Made by a program: the position numbers and the translations under genes. DNA of 64,000 bases from Oxytricha trifallax. Its lineage: Eukaryota > Ciliophora > Spirotrichea > Sporadotrichida > Oxytrichidae. This document shows, one piece after another, positions 11,640 through 24,568 of the stretch. Each line of letters starts with the position of its first letter. Position 1 is the stretch's first letter. Below the pieces are notes generated by a model that was not told where the DNA came from, ran no database searches, and was given only the letters and a program-made list of their open reading frames with translations. The stretch is taken from assembly GCA_000711775.1 (NCBI GenBank), contig ARYC01000080.1, positions 186,001 through 250,000 of the forward strand. The letters run 5' to 3'.

Positions 11640-12469
11640 TTGAGGTATAGAGCATTCCAAAATTTTCCTGCTCTGGCATCAATAAAATTATGGTAAAAAA
11701 TCTTAAAGCTTTAAAAATTTCTGTCTTAAAATTATTGACAAAGATTCGTCCCTCGAAAGCAACCTCACTTTAGATGTTAAAATTCAGAAGATAATCATCT
11801 CTGATTACTTTATGATTATACTAGATATCCTTTCAATTATATCTATCTTGATAGCAAATTCAAATTTGAATTTACAAATGAGTATTAATCACTATAAAAA
11901 GTAAAGTTTAAAGAATTTAGGCAAATGATTTAGCTTTGATGGAATTTTTATTGGATAAAGCTATGTACCATTTTTACTTCGAATATGATAAATAACTTAC
12001 AGAGAATTTATCATATAGGAGATTTCAATGAGTAAAAGCTTGATAAGCCTGCAGATTATTAATAGGATTGAAGTGCTTCATTAGACTGATTATGTTTATA
12101 GAGATTTTAAGCCATAAATATCATGATGAGCTTTCAACCTTAAAGTTTGTATTATTGATCTCAACAGAGCTCAAAGAGTTTAAGCTTTTGCTCTAGAAAA
12201 TTTATTAAGCACTCATGGATATTAACCAAAGGGAAAAGATTGACGGAGATTTCTCACAGATTAATGGTCTCTGTTTTATACTTTTAAATTATTTGTCAAT
12301 AAATGATTACTTTAGCAGTAAGGGTATGAGAGATTTTAAGCGATAAATCAAGCAACATTCAGACAAGTCAAGTGATAATGCAGGCCTAATAGAACTTGAT
12401 TACCCAACTATCTTAAAACCAAGCAAAGATAATAAAGAAGCAATTGAATTAAAAACAGCAACTTAGTGA
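11640..12469 (+). pseudogene. Protein-kinase-like ORF, degenerate (possible TBE 57-kDa type)
   Basis: The key evidence is a kinase catalytic-loop-like motif LHQTDYVYRDFKPQ (near 12,080-12,112, HRDLKPEN in canonical kinases). It is followed about 15 residues later by VCIIDLNRAQRV (near 12,148-12,178) at the metal-binding DFG position, here DLN. The downstream part stays open through GDFSQINGLCFILLNYLS and SKGMRDFKRQIKQHSD to a TGA at 12,467. There are at least two frameshifts, one right after the catalytic loop, and a TGA. TBE transposons are known to carry a 57-kDa protein with zinc fingers and a kinase domain, and this lies downstream of TBE copy 3, so that identity is likely but not proven. 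No zinc finger is evident here. Confidence 0.6.
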
Positions 12470-12671
12470 GATAAGTTTAGAGAGTTGCCAAATAAATTTA
12501 AATATATGTTTGTGTGAAATATTTAGAAAAGCCACTTAAACTAATAATGTTTAAAACATAAACCACTACATTTACTTTATTAAACCCTAAATAAGTATGC
12601 CTTAATAGTATAATTTTATTATTAAAAACTACATCTCACACCTGAGAAGGTCTTGTGATTTATATTCCTAT

Positions 12672-13165
12672 GTGAAAATTTCTCAAGTAGACCAGTATAA
12701 TGAGCTTGTAAGATCATCAAAATATAACCTCGACTTCACTGACAGGATATTGGAGCAGAGAATAAACTTAGAAAAATATAAATGCTGTAATATCCTAAAA
12801 TTTCATGATAGTGATCGAAATAGAATCCACATTAAAGCAAAGATCTCAATCGACTAGAAATGTCTCGTCATCCAGTTTTTTTAGATATTTAAGACTGCAT
12901 CGTACAAAGATCGTTTAAAGTCCAGATTTTCAGACCGAAGGACATTATGAATAAAAAGATTAGGGAATTCGTTCAAGAACTGACAGAGAAATTAGAGGCA
13001 TTGTACGAGATTATAACAAATTTGATTTTCAAATTAAAGAAGCATTAAGTTAAAGGTAAACGTTATATCGAGAATTTCTTTAAAAATAATAACTTTGGAA
13101 TTTTTTTTTCTAAAGTTTTTTGCAAGTTTAGGATTTAAGTAGATTTTATTCAATGATATAAAAGT
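12672..13165 (+). pseudogene. Coding-like ORF following the kinase remnant
   Basis: From ATG at 12,672 the frame MKISQVDQYNELVRSSKYNL continues through Gln TAG codons (IDQKCLVIQFFQIF) to about 12,945. It then shifts into KDIMNKKIREFVQELTEKLE, a charged, helix-prone segment, and on to 13,160. G+C is above background. It is on the same strand as the kinase-like ORF and about 200 bases downstream, so it may be another decayed TBE gene. The family is not recognised. Confidence 0.4.
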
Positions 13166-13379
13166 TTATCCAGAAAAAAAATTGCATTATTTCACAAAAT
13201 TTAAAATTGGAATTAAGTTGAAAAACATTTTTCTTAAGTAGAACATGATGATATTGAAAACGGCATAATGTGGTGATTAATTATTAATATCAAATAAATT
13301 TATCATTAATAGTTAATGCTAAAATCAAACCATCAATCTTAGTCGTGATGTAGATGTATCTGAGTGAGTTGACTTGGCA

Positions 13380-13900
13380 ATTCCGTGACAAAAAAGCCCA
13401 CTTCCACTATTATTTATTCTTTTCCTATAATCAAGATGTTGACCAGAGAAAAACTGGAAAACTCAGCTCGCAGGACTCAATTCGGTGATAGTGAGTGGAA
13501 AAAACGCTTTCGTGTCCCACCGTTGCTGGCAAACGTAATCCCTGTCCTTTCGCTGAGGTAGCTTTAGTACCCTAACCCGTGTGGGAATTAAATCCTTATC
13601 GTTGCTTTCAATGGTTTTCGTCTTCTCACTTTTGAAGAAAAAGCGTATCTTCATCCTCATCCCTATTACCTAGGAAGCTGAACTCAAGCCAGGTAAACTC
13701 ATCTATGCAGGAAAATCCTTGTGACCAAGCCCGCTCGAGGAGTGTAGTAGCTGACAGATTGAACCCCGCCGACTGGTCCCTAATGCTTTGAGCCCAGCAA
13801 CCTCCTACCTGCCCTCGGTAGGTCTTAGTATAATAAGAAGCTCTATTAGAAAGTCCTAAGTGAGATTGGTACCTCACCTAGCAATTAACATTCTAATTAA
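13380..13900. other. GC-rich island of unknown nature
   Basis: About 520 bases with G+C far above the surrounding DNA. Both strands contain open frames. The minus strand gives a frame with LLERAWSQGFSCIDEFTWLE and another with KLPQRKDRDYVCQQRW; the plus strand gives one from ATG 13,438 with Gln TAG codons ending HPHPYYLGS. None is recognisable, and the two minus frames would need a frameshift to join. A small hairpin (CCTACCTGCCCTCGGTAGG) occurs near 13,803-13,821. It could be a host gene segment, a structured RNA gene or transferred DNA. Confidence 0.4.
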
Positions 13901-14049
13901 AAATCTAACGACATAATGTAAATAGCTCAAATCATAGATATGAGTAAATTTCCTTTGCTATTCATTTTAAAATCCTAAAATACTTTTAATTAAGATTTTC
14001 TTTTGAATAAATAGCACAAGAATTTCAAAAAGTCTTATTCATTACTGAA

Positions 14050-14698
14050 ATGCATGGTGAAGAGTTGAAAATTATAAATAAAAGACTTTTTGCTAAAAAA
14101 GGTTTAACAGTTATCATTTTCATTAATGACTTAGATTCAAATTCTCAAAAAAGAAAAGACATTAGGAGAAGAAGAGCAAAAGTTGCATCTGATTATGGTC
14201 GATTTATATAATAAAATTGCATTATGTATAATATTACGATAAGAAGTTATCTAAAATACAAATTTAAAATGTTGATGTTGTAACAAAATAATAATGCTCA
14301 AAATATATTCGAGCAATTAATAAATTAGATTGAGATTGAGAAATGGTGCATCAGATAAATTTTAATAATGGGAATATTAAAAATTCAACCAAAAAATTGT
14401 TATTTTCTCAAGATATTTTCATGAATACTCTCTGTGAGATTGCATAAAAATATATGTTATTTTTTCATATTTGGATGAGGGAAGGACTGATATATTTTGG
14501 AGAAATTATTGTAAATTTACTTTACAATTATTTTCATATATCTTAAATCTAGATATGATATGCTATCAGGAAAGTTTAATATTATTAATATTGCCACGAC
14601 AGATAGTTGCTCACGAGTGCTTTTCAAACCTCGTTATATATTCAAAAGGGAAGAATGATTTAAAGATAATTTGCTATTTTCAGCTTAAAGTCTGCTAA
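14050..14698 (+). other. Weak open frames, unassigned
   Basis: ATG at 14,050 opens 124 codons to TGA at 14,422 (HGEELKIINKRLFAKKG..., NDLDSNSQKRKDIRRRRA), with an in-frame extension upstream to about 13,980. A second frame from 14,471 contains ICYQESLILL and IVAHECFSNLV, faintly like the HExxH region of M1 aminopeptidases but lacking the second His. Both lengths are within chance expectation for a TGA-only code. Confidence 0.2.
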
Positions 14699-14699
14699 A

Positions 14700-16255
14700 T
14701 CATTTACTTATCGATAAGAACTGAGTAGATAGTTAAGAGAATATTTTTTTTATTAATTCAACCAACTAATAAAAAATTTTCTCAAGGCACTTGATTTAAC
14801 CAGATCCCATTAATTAAATTATTTCTATCACTTTGCCAGATAAGTCTTTACAATCTTGTTCTATTAATTTAGTCTTGAAAAAGTCACTAATTTCATATAC
14901 TTCAACTAATGTCATGCTGATAGATTCACATATGTTAATTTATCAATAAAATTTGTGGTCATTGTTAAACCAAAGTAATTATAACATTTAAATTACATAT
15001 AGAATTCATTAGTTTAAGACATCAAGTTATAGATTGTACTTAAGATTAATTACTTTTAGAAATCTACTGAATCTAAATAACAAATAAAAGTTTTGATTAT
15101 AAACAATCAGATGATTTTCACCAAATATAAAATATGAAAATCATCTTTATAGTCAAAATATATCGAAAAAAGTTCTTGCTTAAATTACTGCCTATGATCT
15201 GTATTTTATTATTTTTAAAAATCAATCTTCAGTAATTGTAAAAAGGAATAAATCATCTTTTTTTTTACAAATTTTTTATCTAATAATATTTCTTGATAAG
15301 CTTCATTAATTCAGAAAGAAGTTTAACCAAGGATATGTTGCCTAGATTTTTTATCACAGCTCTTAAAATTATCCTTCACTAGAATATTCTTAAAATTACA
15401 TTTAATAGTCCCATAATTATATTTTTTTGTCTACTAAATATTAAATGTATCATAATTCCAGAAAACTCTGACAACAATGATGGCACACTGTAGTTGAAAA
15501 ATAAAATTTGTTAAAGCAATAACTCAAAAGATTAGTAAAGGTCTATATTATTTTCTTAAAAATATTTACTAATAAATTCATCATATAGTCTTAAAACAAT
15601 AAGATAATAAGTTATTACTGAACAATCTATAATTTTTATTTATTTAGTATTCTAAATCTCGCACAAGCTATTGATGGCATAAAATGGTAATTAAATTTAT
15701 ATTTTTATTTTTTATATAATAAATATAGCATTATCCTAAATGATAAAATTCTTATTAAAATAAAATCATAAATATTAGCAATTATAAAAATGGAATAATA
15801 TATATCATAAAGAAAAGAAAATATATATATTAGACATTGAATAATAATTAATTTATTTAACGCTTTGCTTTTCGATAAAGAAGGCTAATCAAGAGAAAAA
15901 AAATATATAGAAAATTTAAATAATATTATGCAAATTTGAAATATGGCATTCTTAATTTTTCTAGATTCTTAGAATGAAACGTCAAAAGTGATTATTATGT
16001 CAAAATATTTAATTTTTCAATATTCTTATTGATTCTCAAGAGTTTAAATTTAGTATCCTCCATTTTATTCATTTCATTATTTATATTTAAAATAGCTTTG
16101 TATTACCAATCTTTCAAATAAGACCTCAAATTCTTAGAAATAACCATTATATATTAGATTTAGTTTTTGTTTCATAAAAAAATCAAATATAAAAATGTAA
16201 AAAAAAATTAGAAAACCTTACAAAAGTAAATTTAGAAATAACTATGAATATAATG
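14700..16255. other. AT-rich stretch without recognised feature
   Basis: No recognisable gene, element or RNA. Confidence 0.4.
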
Positions 16256-16260
16256 AGTGA

Positions 16261-16543
16261 AAAAATATAAAAACTTAAGCTTTAAAGAAAATAGAATCCA
16301 GCAAAAATTAGTCTTATTTAAAAAGAAATCTTATGGGACCTTTTAAAGTATAAAAATAGGTTCAACCCAGAGCCGTTGAAGACCTGCATTAGTATGATAG
16401 TTCAGCTGAATACCACGAATACCCATGTGTAAGAAGCCTTGTATTAAAGGTTAAAGTTTGAACTAAATTGGCAATTTAGAGAAGAATTTATTAAAAGCCT
16501 TTAATTTAACAGCATTTTCTAAGTCTTATAAAGGAAATTAAAT
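16261..16543 (+). pseudogene. Anonymous coding-like fragment
   Basis: A 94-codon frame without TGA, with a locally G+C-richer core at 16,330-16,450. It contains KEILWDLLKYKNRFNPEP and HVQEALYQRLKFELNWQF, mixed charged and hydrophobic sequence that looks like a real protein. There is no start codon and no family match that I can name. It could be a macronucleus-destined segment of a larger gene. Confidence 0.3.
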
Positions 16544-17326
16544 GCTTGTAATTGACAATTTTTTAATTGTGTTTTTTGTCGATATGGATTATAATTTAAA
16601 AGAATTAAATAATTTAGCTTTTTTTATATTCTATTCGTTTATTTTTTCTCTATTTGTTTTCACTTTATCAATATAAAAACAAACCATAATTTTTTTAAGC
16701 ATTTATTTTATTTATAAATATTAACTGAATAGATATTATTTTATTTTTTTTTCTTAAATAAATTGTTTGATATTTTATTTTTAATTATTAAAATCCTATA
16801 GATATAAGCATTATATTCTTTAATTATATTCTAGGCATTAAAATTATGTTTTTTAGACTTTTATCTAATATTTTAATTAATCACATTTTAATTTTACTTA
16901 TAATAAATAATGGTCTTTCATATTTAAGTTTATATGATCCTTATTATATTTTTATATTTTTATTTTGGAAAATTTTACATTCTACTGTAAATCAGATTAA
17001 TTTTTTGAATATTTTATTTTTAAAAAATTTATTTATCTTTTTCATTAAAAAAATGTTATCTTTTGTATTAGTAATCATTTAATTATTTATTATGAATAAA
17101 TAACTATAAATATATAAAATAATGTTAAAAAATACGAAAAATTTAAAAGATTTTAAAAAATTCAAAAAGAGCAATAAAGAAAATTATAAAGATAATTATT
17201 TCGTAACTTATCACTAAGTAGCTTTTTATTAGTTTAAACATACGGAATAGGCTAATGAGTGTAACGATAGGCTCTTATATGTTTCATGCCTTCTCTTTCT
17301 TAATCAAGGTTGTTATTTATGCTCGG

Positions 17327-17599
17327 TCAAATTGATTTTTTTGTAGCTTCTAGCTCTGGATGGGTTGCCTTCTTTGATTCCAGAATTACTTAAGCTTTTT
17401 TCTTAATTTAACTTACTACTTTTCTGAATTTAGCTTCTTCTTCCATTTTGTTTGAGTTATGCTTTTGACATCTTCTGGTGGAATCGAGATGAGTGAGATC
17501 CTTAGTTAGTCGTCTTATTCTATCCTTAAAATATATGATATCTAGGGCGATGATAGGGAGCACAGGTAGATCTAGGTTGTGTTCTTTCTTAGCGGTCAT
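17327..17599 (-). CDS. Small basic protein or gene segment, unknown
   Basis: ATG at 17,599, directly preceded by an in-frame TGA, opens a 90-codon frame that uses TAA as Gln twice and ends with TGA at 17,327. The sequence is hydrophilic and helix-prone: YFKDRIRRLTKDLTHLDSTR, then SNKMEEEAKFRKVVSQIKKK. G+C is higher than in neighbouring DNA, which supports coding. No domain is recognised. Confidence 0.4.
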
Positions 17600-17958
17600 T
17601 CAGTAATCCTTTAAATCTTTGATATTGATTGGGCTATAATCGTAAATTTCACCAATGCTACTGTTATCTCTGCTGACCTAATTTTACAATATAAAAATAA
17701 CTTGGCTCATGATAATATCAATTACGTCAATTTAGCACCATTAGAAAGTGAAAAATAAATATAGAATTAAGTGAATTTTATTCCCTCTAAAATGTAATTT
17801 AATCATTCCAAGAAAATTTATAGCCTCATTCACTCAAATCATTTCATCCTCAAATAATCTTAAGTGTTATATGTATCATAGACAACTCATGTCTGATTAA
17901 AACGATTCACATAATTGTATTCTTCAGTTTTGTTTGTTCATTCATAGATTCATAATGA

Positions 17959-18690
17959 GAGTATTTTTTTCCTATTTAGTTCTTAAGGAAATCCTCATAG
18001 CTAAGTGGAGTTTCAATTATTAATCCTTCTATAACATAAAGGGAAATTCTTCTGAATCTTCAAATTTAATCTTTCTTAGAAGACTATTGCCTTATGGGAG
18101 CTCTCACTCCCATTATAAATATATCTGAGCAAGAGCCATATTTAAGCGGGATTCCGGATACAATATTTCTATAGTATCCTATTTGTTTTTGTTTTAAGAA
18201 TATTTAATTCGAAAGTTGTGTTTTCATTCTTAAAGTATGAATCCTTCTAGTTTAATCAGTTTGAAATGTATAATATTACCTCATTATCATTCGTTTCATC
18301 ATGAATTTGTGCTAGGTTTTATAACGATCATTATGTGGGATGAGCTTCCTCGCCATCAGCTTCAACTCTTTCTCTTCTTAACGTAGTTGACATTTAACAA
18401 TATATTTTTAACGCTAAAATAAATAGTTTCTATAGATTCCCTAATCTATTTTGGTAAACAAGAGTTGTTATTGATCAGCTATATTGGTTTGATTTTTGGA
18501 GGTTTTTAAAGATGGTAACTACAGCGACAATAGGGCAGGCATCCTGATAAGGAAGTGAGGAAGCAGGAAGGTTGAAAGAACTGCATTGTGTAGGAGGACC
18601 AATTTTTCTTCCTTGAAGATATCCCATGGTCTTCGAGAATCTTAAGTTGAGAGAGGACGAAATGGTGATACAATCTAAATTTTATAACAT
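17959..18690 (+). pseudogene. Anonymous coding-like region in three overlapping frames
   Basis: A frame open from 17,959 to TGA 18,238 (GALTPIINISEQEPYLSGIP) overlaps by ATGA with an ATG frame at 18,237-18,575 (FITIIMWDELPRHQLQLF, then a hydrophobic stretch and a basic tail). A third frame follows to about 18,690 (KELHCVGGPIFLP, RYPMVFENLKLREDEMVI). The last part lies in G+C-rich DNA and looks most protein-like. The product is not recognised, and the frame changes suggest decay or unrecognised introns/IESs. Confidence 0.3.
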
Positions 18691-20049
18691 TTAATAATAA
18701 TTATTAATAAGAATTATTCTTTAATATTCAGATTGATTGAGAATCTCATTATTGGAGTAGTATTGGATTAATAATTCTTATAATAAATAACAACCTTTTG
18801 ATAATAATAATAATAAAGAGAATTATTAATGAAAAGTAAATAAAAAATTGCAAAAATAAAAATAAAATGACTGAAATAATATTTAGATTTGCATTATAAT
18901 TATACTCTTTTAGATAATTAAAAATTAATTAAATGAACAGTTTATGTATTCAGTAATTTATGAATACTAGCGGATTTTAATTTGAACTATTTAGTATTTA
19001 TTATTTATGGTTTTTTGTAATACTTGAATTCTAGCTAAGGAACAAGGATATAATAAAACTTTATTTTTGTAAACGCAAATACTCTCAATTAAATTTGTCC
19101 TTATTCTTTGCAATCTCTGCGAACTTACTATTAGAAAATTTGAAAATAGTAGAAAATTCTAAAAAGTTTTTATGTATGATGTAGGATTAGAAATTATAAA
19201 TGGTTAAAATTTTTATATAAATCTTTATTTTTGGGATTAAATAGAGTTTTAGTCTTTGCTCTAAGAATAGATGCTCATATAGGTAGTTAATTAAATTAAA
19301 TATTATGAAGAATATATTGCTTTATCATTATAAATCATACATTTCAATAATTATTAATTTTCAAAGATTTCTGAATGAAAATAAGTGAATTTGATTAACT
19401 TTGATTCTAATTAATAGCTAAACATGTTTGATAGCATATATTTAGAAATCCTTATACAAGATTTATGTTAAAAAATGAATAATTTCTAAATATATACTTT
19501 AAAACTTAAATGGTAATCTCAAACAGACTTATGACAAGTATCATTATTAAGTTTATTGCTGTCGTTAATTCTTTGGGAGGGGGGCAACTTTAATTATATA
19601 TATAAAATTTAAATTGTGTTTTATCTCACGTAGGCTTGTATTCTATTTATAAATTTATCAAGATCAATCATTTATAATTTATTTGCTTCTTCATAAAGAA
19701 CACAAAATTAAGATGTCATTTTTTTATAATATCAACCAAATAAGAAATATGACATCGAGTTCTACAAATTATATAGTTTGCATTTTCTATGGAGTATAAA
19801 TTATATTCAAATCAATTATTTAAATTAAGATAAATTAATTATAAATTTAACTATAAAATACTCAGCAGTTAATAATTAAACTGACTGAGCATACCATTGA
19901 AATTTTAATTTAAAGTAACTTTTTATATATCTTCTTTTGAATTAAATTCAGATGATTTTTAAATATTTGCATAAAATTATTAAATTATAAATTCATTACT
20001 TTTTTTACTTTAATAAAAATGATAAAAATCATATAGTTAGTTAATTATT

Positions 20050-20340
20050 AGTATAAAAAAGTGCCTTCTATCATAGCCTACATTTAAGTTTATTCTAAAA
20101 GATGCCTGACCTAATTTTTTCTGAGAATCCTGAATCTTAAGATTTCCGACACAATTACACGTGTCTGATTACTAGATTTACAAGTCAGCCGGGTCTTCAC
20201 GAAATATCTCAAGCCTAGCTTCTTTCCTTGTTTACTCATGATCTTGCAAAGGAAGGGGGATCCACTCTAATAACATTGCGGATCATTAGAATTTACCAAC
20301 CTCTTAGTCACTAATTACTTCGATTTTTTCCAATAAATTA
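20050..20340 (-). pseudogene. Anonymous coding-like fragment (faint uS7-like motif)
   Basis: A minus-strand frame in locally G+C-rich DNA reads NSNDPQCYQSGSPFLCKIMS then KQGKKLGLRYFVKTRL and continues past 20,100 through Gln codons. The FLxKIMxxxGKK pattern faintly recalls the N-terminal part of uS7 ribosomal proteins, but the match is too short to assign. There is no clear start or end. Confidence 0.3.
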
Positions 20341-21184
20341 CATAAAAAATTTATAGGTACGATTTGAATTAATAGTTAAAACTGAGTTTTCTTAGAAAAA
20401 TAAATTATTTTTAAAATTTATACTATTTTAATGTGAATTTCTATGTTATATTACTTATATTATGAATATAATGTTAGATTGACTTAACTATTTTTTTATA
20501 ATATTGATTGTTCTTTAAGATAAACTCACTGAAGTAAAGATCATAAATTTTATACATTTTAATTCACTTTAATTTATGAATATAATTTAGTATAAATTAA
20601 GAATTGATAAAGATAGCGTAAAATATGATTCCATTTGATGTCTTTAAATTTATGGTGAAGAATTTAGTAAGAATTAATCCATGATCTTTCATATTAAGTT
20701 ATAATAAAATCTGAAAAGTGAGAATGGTCATAAGCTCGCAACAGATAATTATTACAACAAAAAATCATATGCTAAATATGACGATAGTGACAAAATATCT
20801 ATAATTAAGTGAACCCTTTTACTTTTTGGCGTCATGACAGACCAAAGTAAAAGGAAAAGAATAAAATAGTGTTTACCCATATAGAAACTTAATTATTTAA
20901 CACTATCTTAGCAATAAAATCCCCTAATCATTCAGAAAAAATAAAATCAACTAATTAATGCAAATAACCATAATTTGCAGAATCAAGATTTGAAGGCTCT
21001 ATTGAAATTTTTACAATGTTAGGAAGTTATAGATAGAGCTGAAATGAATTGAAGGATTAAATTTGAAATCAGATGAGTATTGGAATTAAATAAAACAAGA
21101 AATTTAGTTGATGAAGAAATAAATAGCAAAAAAGTAGAACAGCAAAATAAATCATATTGAACTATTATGCTTGATTAATTATTA

Positions 21185-22157
21185 TCAAAATACAATTGAA
21201 TTGGGAAAATAAGATAAATAAATTGATAATTCGTATTTTAAATATATTAACTGCCACTAAATACATAAGCTTGAAGATCAAATTTGAGAGCGGACACTAC
21301 CATTATGTTACTGAGATCACACCGTTTCTTCAATATATCATGCTCTTAAGATTTTCGGTACTGATCTGTGACTTGACCGATTTGATCGATTATACCGAAA
21401 ACTCTTTTTGGTCTAATGAGTCAAATAAGTATACTTAAGTATTTAATTATATTAAATGATTTAAATATATGAAACAAATAAATGACAAACAGCATTCCCT
21501 CAATGCTACGAGTTCTCCGTGAAAAGATCATTGTTCAATTCATCTTCAAATATTCCGCTCAGTTCTCTGCTCACATTCGTCTCTTGGGAGTGTTGAGGTA
21601 CTATGCTCTCTTTTTCAAACCGTGTAAGCATGTACTTAGCCAAGTCTATGGCATCAAAGTGAAACTTTTTCTTTGAGCTCTTATAAATATTACTCAGGTC
21701 AATCAAATGGCATCGGGCCTCAATTGTCTCTCTATCGATCTTCTTAAGTTTTTCTAATTGCAAAGAGTTAGTAGACATTACGACAACGCTGTCTGCATAT
21801 TCTTAAGGGAAATCCCTATACTTAACTTCTGTGGAGAAGCCACTCCCTTCTAGCAATCTTTTCAATTTACAGTAATTATAATGTTTATATAATTAATTTA
21901 ATTAGAATAATCAAGTTTACTAATTAGACCAAATAGAGTATACGGTATAATCGATCAAATCGGTCAAGTCACAGATCAGTACCGAAAATCTTAAGAGCAT
22001 GATATATTGAAGAAACGATGTGATCTCAGTAACATAACGGTAGTGTCCACTCTCAAATTTGATCTTCAAGCTTATGTATTTAGTGGCAGTTATAATATAT
22101 ATAAAATACGAATTATCAATTTATTTATCTTATTTTCCCAATTCAATTGTATTTTGA
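21185..22157. mobile_element. Gene-carrying foldback element of the GGAATACATT family
   Basis: Arms of about 245 bases (21,185-21,430 and 21,912-22,157) are near-perfect inverted copies. The outer ends are TA-TCAAAATACAATTGAATTGGG on both sides, a variant of the family terminus. The arms share a subterminal TTAACTGCCACTAAATAC block. Between the arms lies about 480 bases of G+C-richer DNA with a minus-strand coding segment. The size and TA flank fit a Tc1/mariner-type non-autonomous element. Confidence 0.8.
21500..21885 (-). pseudogene. Gene fragment captured inside the foldback element
   Basis: A single minus-strand frame without TGA reads LKRLLEGSGFSTEVKYRDFP, then MSTNSLQLEKLKKIDRET (ATG at 21,778) and FEKESIVPQHSQETNVSREL, ending at TGA 21,500. 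It contains one Gln TAA and one Gln TAG. Codon composition and G+C are unlike the flanking arms, as expected for a captured host gene segment. The protein is mostly hydrophilic and helical; no domain is recognised. It is incomplete at the N-terminus, where the frame runs towards the right arm. Confidence 0.55.
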
Positions 22158-22159
22158 TA

Positions 22160-24355
22160 ATAATATTATTAATGTTAAAAAAAGCAATATATTACAGATT
22201 TAGATTTCTTAAAAATACTTGGAATAATTTTCTCAATGACTTTTATATAATTGTAACTATTTCAAAAGAAAGCATGAATAATATAACTCAACAAATAAAC
22301 TTACAAACTATTGATGTTAAACGATTGATTAACCAGGAAAATTGCTTTTAGCATTTTAATTTTATTTTAAAGAAAAGTGAAATAAAATGCTATGAATAGT
22401 GAATACTTAACATTATTATTCCCCAATTAATAGAATTTTCTACCTTTTAATTTGAAATTTATTTAATCATTTTCTTTTTTATAATTTTATTTTCCCTTAT
22501 CAATTGATTAATTTTGCATGATGATTTAGAGTAATGATTGTAGAACTAAATAAAAAAGATTTTTTTAGTTTTTTTAATTAGTATTATTATAAGTTATTTT
22601 ATACATTTTTTTTATAGGTTTAATCAATTACTTAAATTACCTAACTACCCTCATATTGTAAATCATTTCTTGATTTGCCACTATTTTGAATTTTCGCATT
22701 GAAAACTATTGAAAATCCTTCTCTAAGCAATACTTAATTTTTAATAGAGACAATCGCTTAATAAAAACTAAAAAATAGAATGATTTAAAGCAACTCAGTT
22801 GTTTCTACCATAAGAATACTTCATTTGCACTAAGAAAAAATACTGATATACCCTATTCATAGACTTGGATATTTAGTTGTTAGTGAATCAACTAAATATT
22901 AAGATTCTTTTTTATTTCAACAACCATAAGTCAAGGAGCTAATATATTTTTTTAATTAACTTTATATACAAAATATATCAGGCAAATTGACTTAATATTC
23001 ACTAAAATTACTCACCATGTCATACGATAATAGGTTATGATTACTTGTTTAATCTCTGTATAATTGGCAGAAGTGTGCAGTTATGTATTGTAATTGACAT
23101 TTGTAATGCTAAAAATACATTTAAAGTCTCCAAGCTTGGGGTATGAACATTTTGTCTGATGATATAAGTTCAAATACTAAATACACTCAACTTGTAAAAT
23201 AGGATTAAAGATCACAAATATTGACAATATCTTAAAGCTGATTTAATTGACTTTTTTATTGAATAAACTTGAGATATTTTAAGTTTTAAGCAAAAAAATA
23301 GCGAAATTTTAAAAATTATTGAAATCTGTTGTAGTGATCTTTTTCAAACTCCTAAAATAAATAAATAAATATTATAAAAAATCAAAGATTATCAAATTTG
23401 ATGACAATTCAATAGTATTTGTGAAAATTATTTCTTAAAAAATATGGCTAAAATATCTTTCTTAAAACATAGTGAAAAGTATGTAATTAAATGATGTTTG
23501 AGAATTTAATAATGCATATAATTTGGTCAAAGATTTTTAAAAATGATTTTTATTTTTTTTATTAAAGTAGATAACATTTCACTAAATTGTTAATATAATT
23601 AAAATATGACTTTTTTTAGTGCATATCTGGAGTTTTATATTTCAACTTATTGATCTTTATATTATAGATGAAACTTTTATATATGTCCAAAAAAGCTTTT
23701 AACTTTATTGGTAGATTTAAATTCAAAATAATTAATGTCTAAATATTATTTCATTTCTTTTTAACCTACAAGTTTTTTATTATAATGTTTATAAATTTAT
23801 AAAATTAATGACGAATGCAATTTTATATCAATTTGAATTATACTTTACTATCAAAGAGAGTATTTTGATAACCAATTAATCTATTGACAAAGAATCAAGT
23901 GCGAAATGTGACATTTAATATGTTTTACAGCGATTTACCTTCAAATTGTATTTATATTGGGCACTTTTAATTTAATGTGATACTTTTATAGATTGATATT
24001 TAATATCAATATAAACTCAATATATTCTGAATATAATACTTATAAGATAATACATTTGAGATAATAATAATAATTAGTGATCACATTGAGCTCACTAGGG
24101 ACCTCCGATCTTATTTATCTGGTAATATATAAGGAACAAGCCGTTTGATTCTGTGGAGTTTAGCTCCTTATTTATTGAGTCTTTTCATCCTCACTTTTTT
24201 TTATATTGTTTCCTTCATTTTCTTCTTCCTTGTTTCCATCTTTTATTTCTCTTATTTTGTTGTGTTGCTGTTCTAGATTAAAATTTCGTCTCCTTTTTCT
24301 TTAAATTAACTAATGTTTCTATTCTATTTTATTTTGATTTATTTTCTCAACATGT
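22160..24355. other. AT-rich stretch without recognised feature
   Basis: No recognisable gene or element. Confidence 0.4.
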
Positions 24356-24360
24356 AAATA

Positions 24361-24540
24361 ATGAGTGTTGAGATAAAATATTAGGAAGTATGTATGTTTT
24401 TAAGACATTTAATGGTGATCTTTTTTGTTGTTGAGGTAATTGTGGTAGTCTGCTTTTATGCTAATTTGAGAGAGCTCGTTAGCATTGACATTCCTGATAA
24501 TGCAAATGCTAAACAGCCTAAAATATTTATAGCCTCTTGA
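24361..24540 (+). CDS. Possible small membrane protein
   Basis: ATG at 24,361 opens 59 codons, with one TAG as Gln, to TGA at 24,538. Residues about 13-32 (FLRHLMVIFFVVEVIVVVCF) form one hydrophobic segment that would span a membrane. They are followed by a polar tail, NLRELVSIDIPDNANAKQPK. The length alone is not significant under a TGA-only code; the amphipathic layout is the main support. It could also be the first segment of a larger gene. Confidence 0.3.
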
Positions 24541-24568
24541 GGTGTATAAATATCTGAGTTTGTTCTGC

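Noticed and set aside
14471..14698. Possible M1 aminopeptidase fragment
   Set aside because: Only IVAHE and SNLV are suggestive; the second zinc-binding His and the GAMEN motif are absent.
16846..17082. 78-codon hydrophobic plus ORF
   Set aside because: It consists almost only of Phe, Leu, Ile, Asn and Lys, as random AT-rich DNA would give.
20050..20340. Possible mitochondrial ribosomal protein uS7
   Set aside because: The resemblance is limited to about ten residues; kept only as an anonymous fragment.
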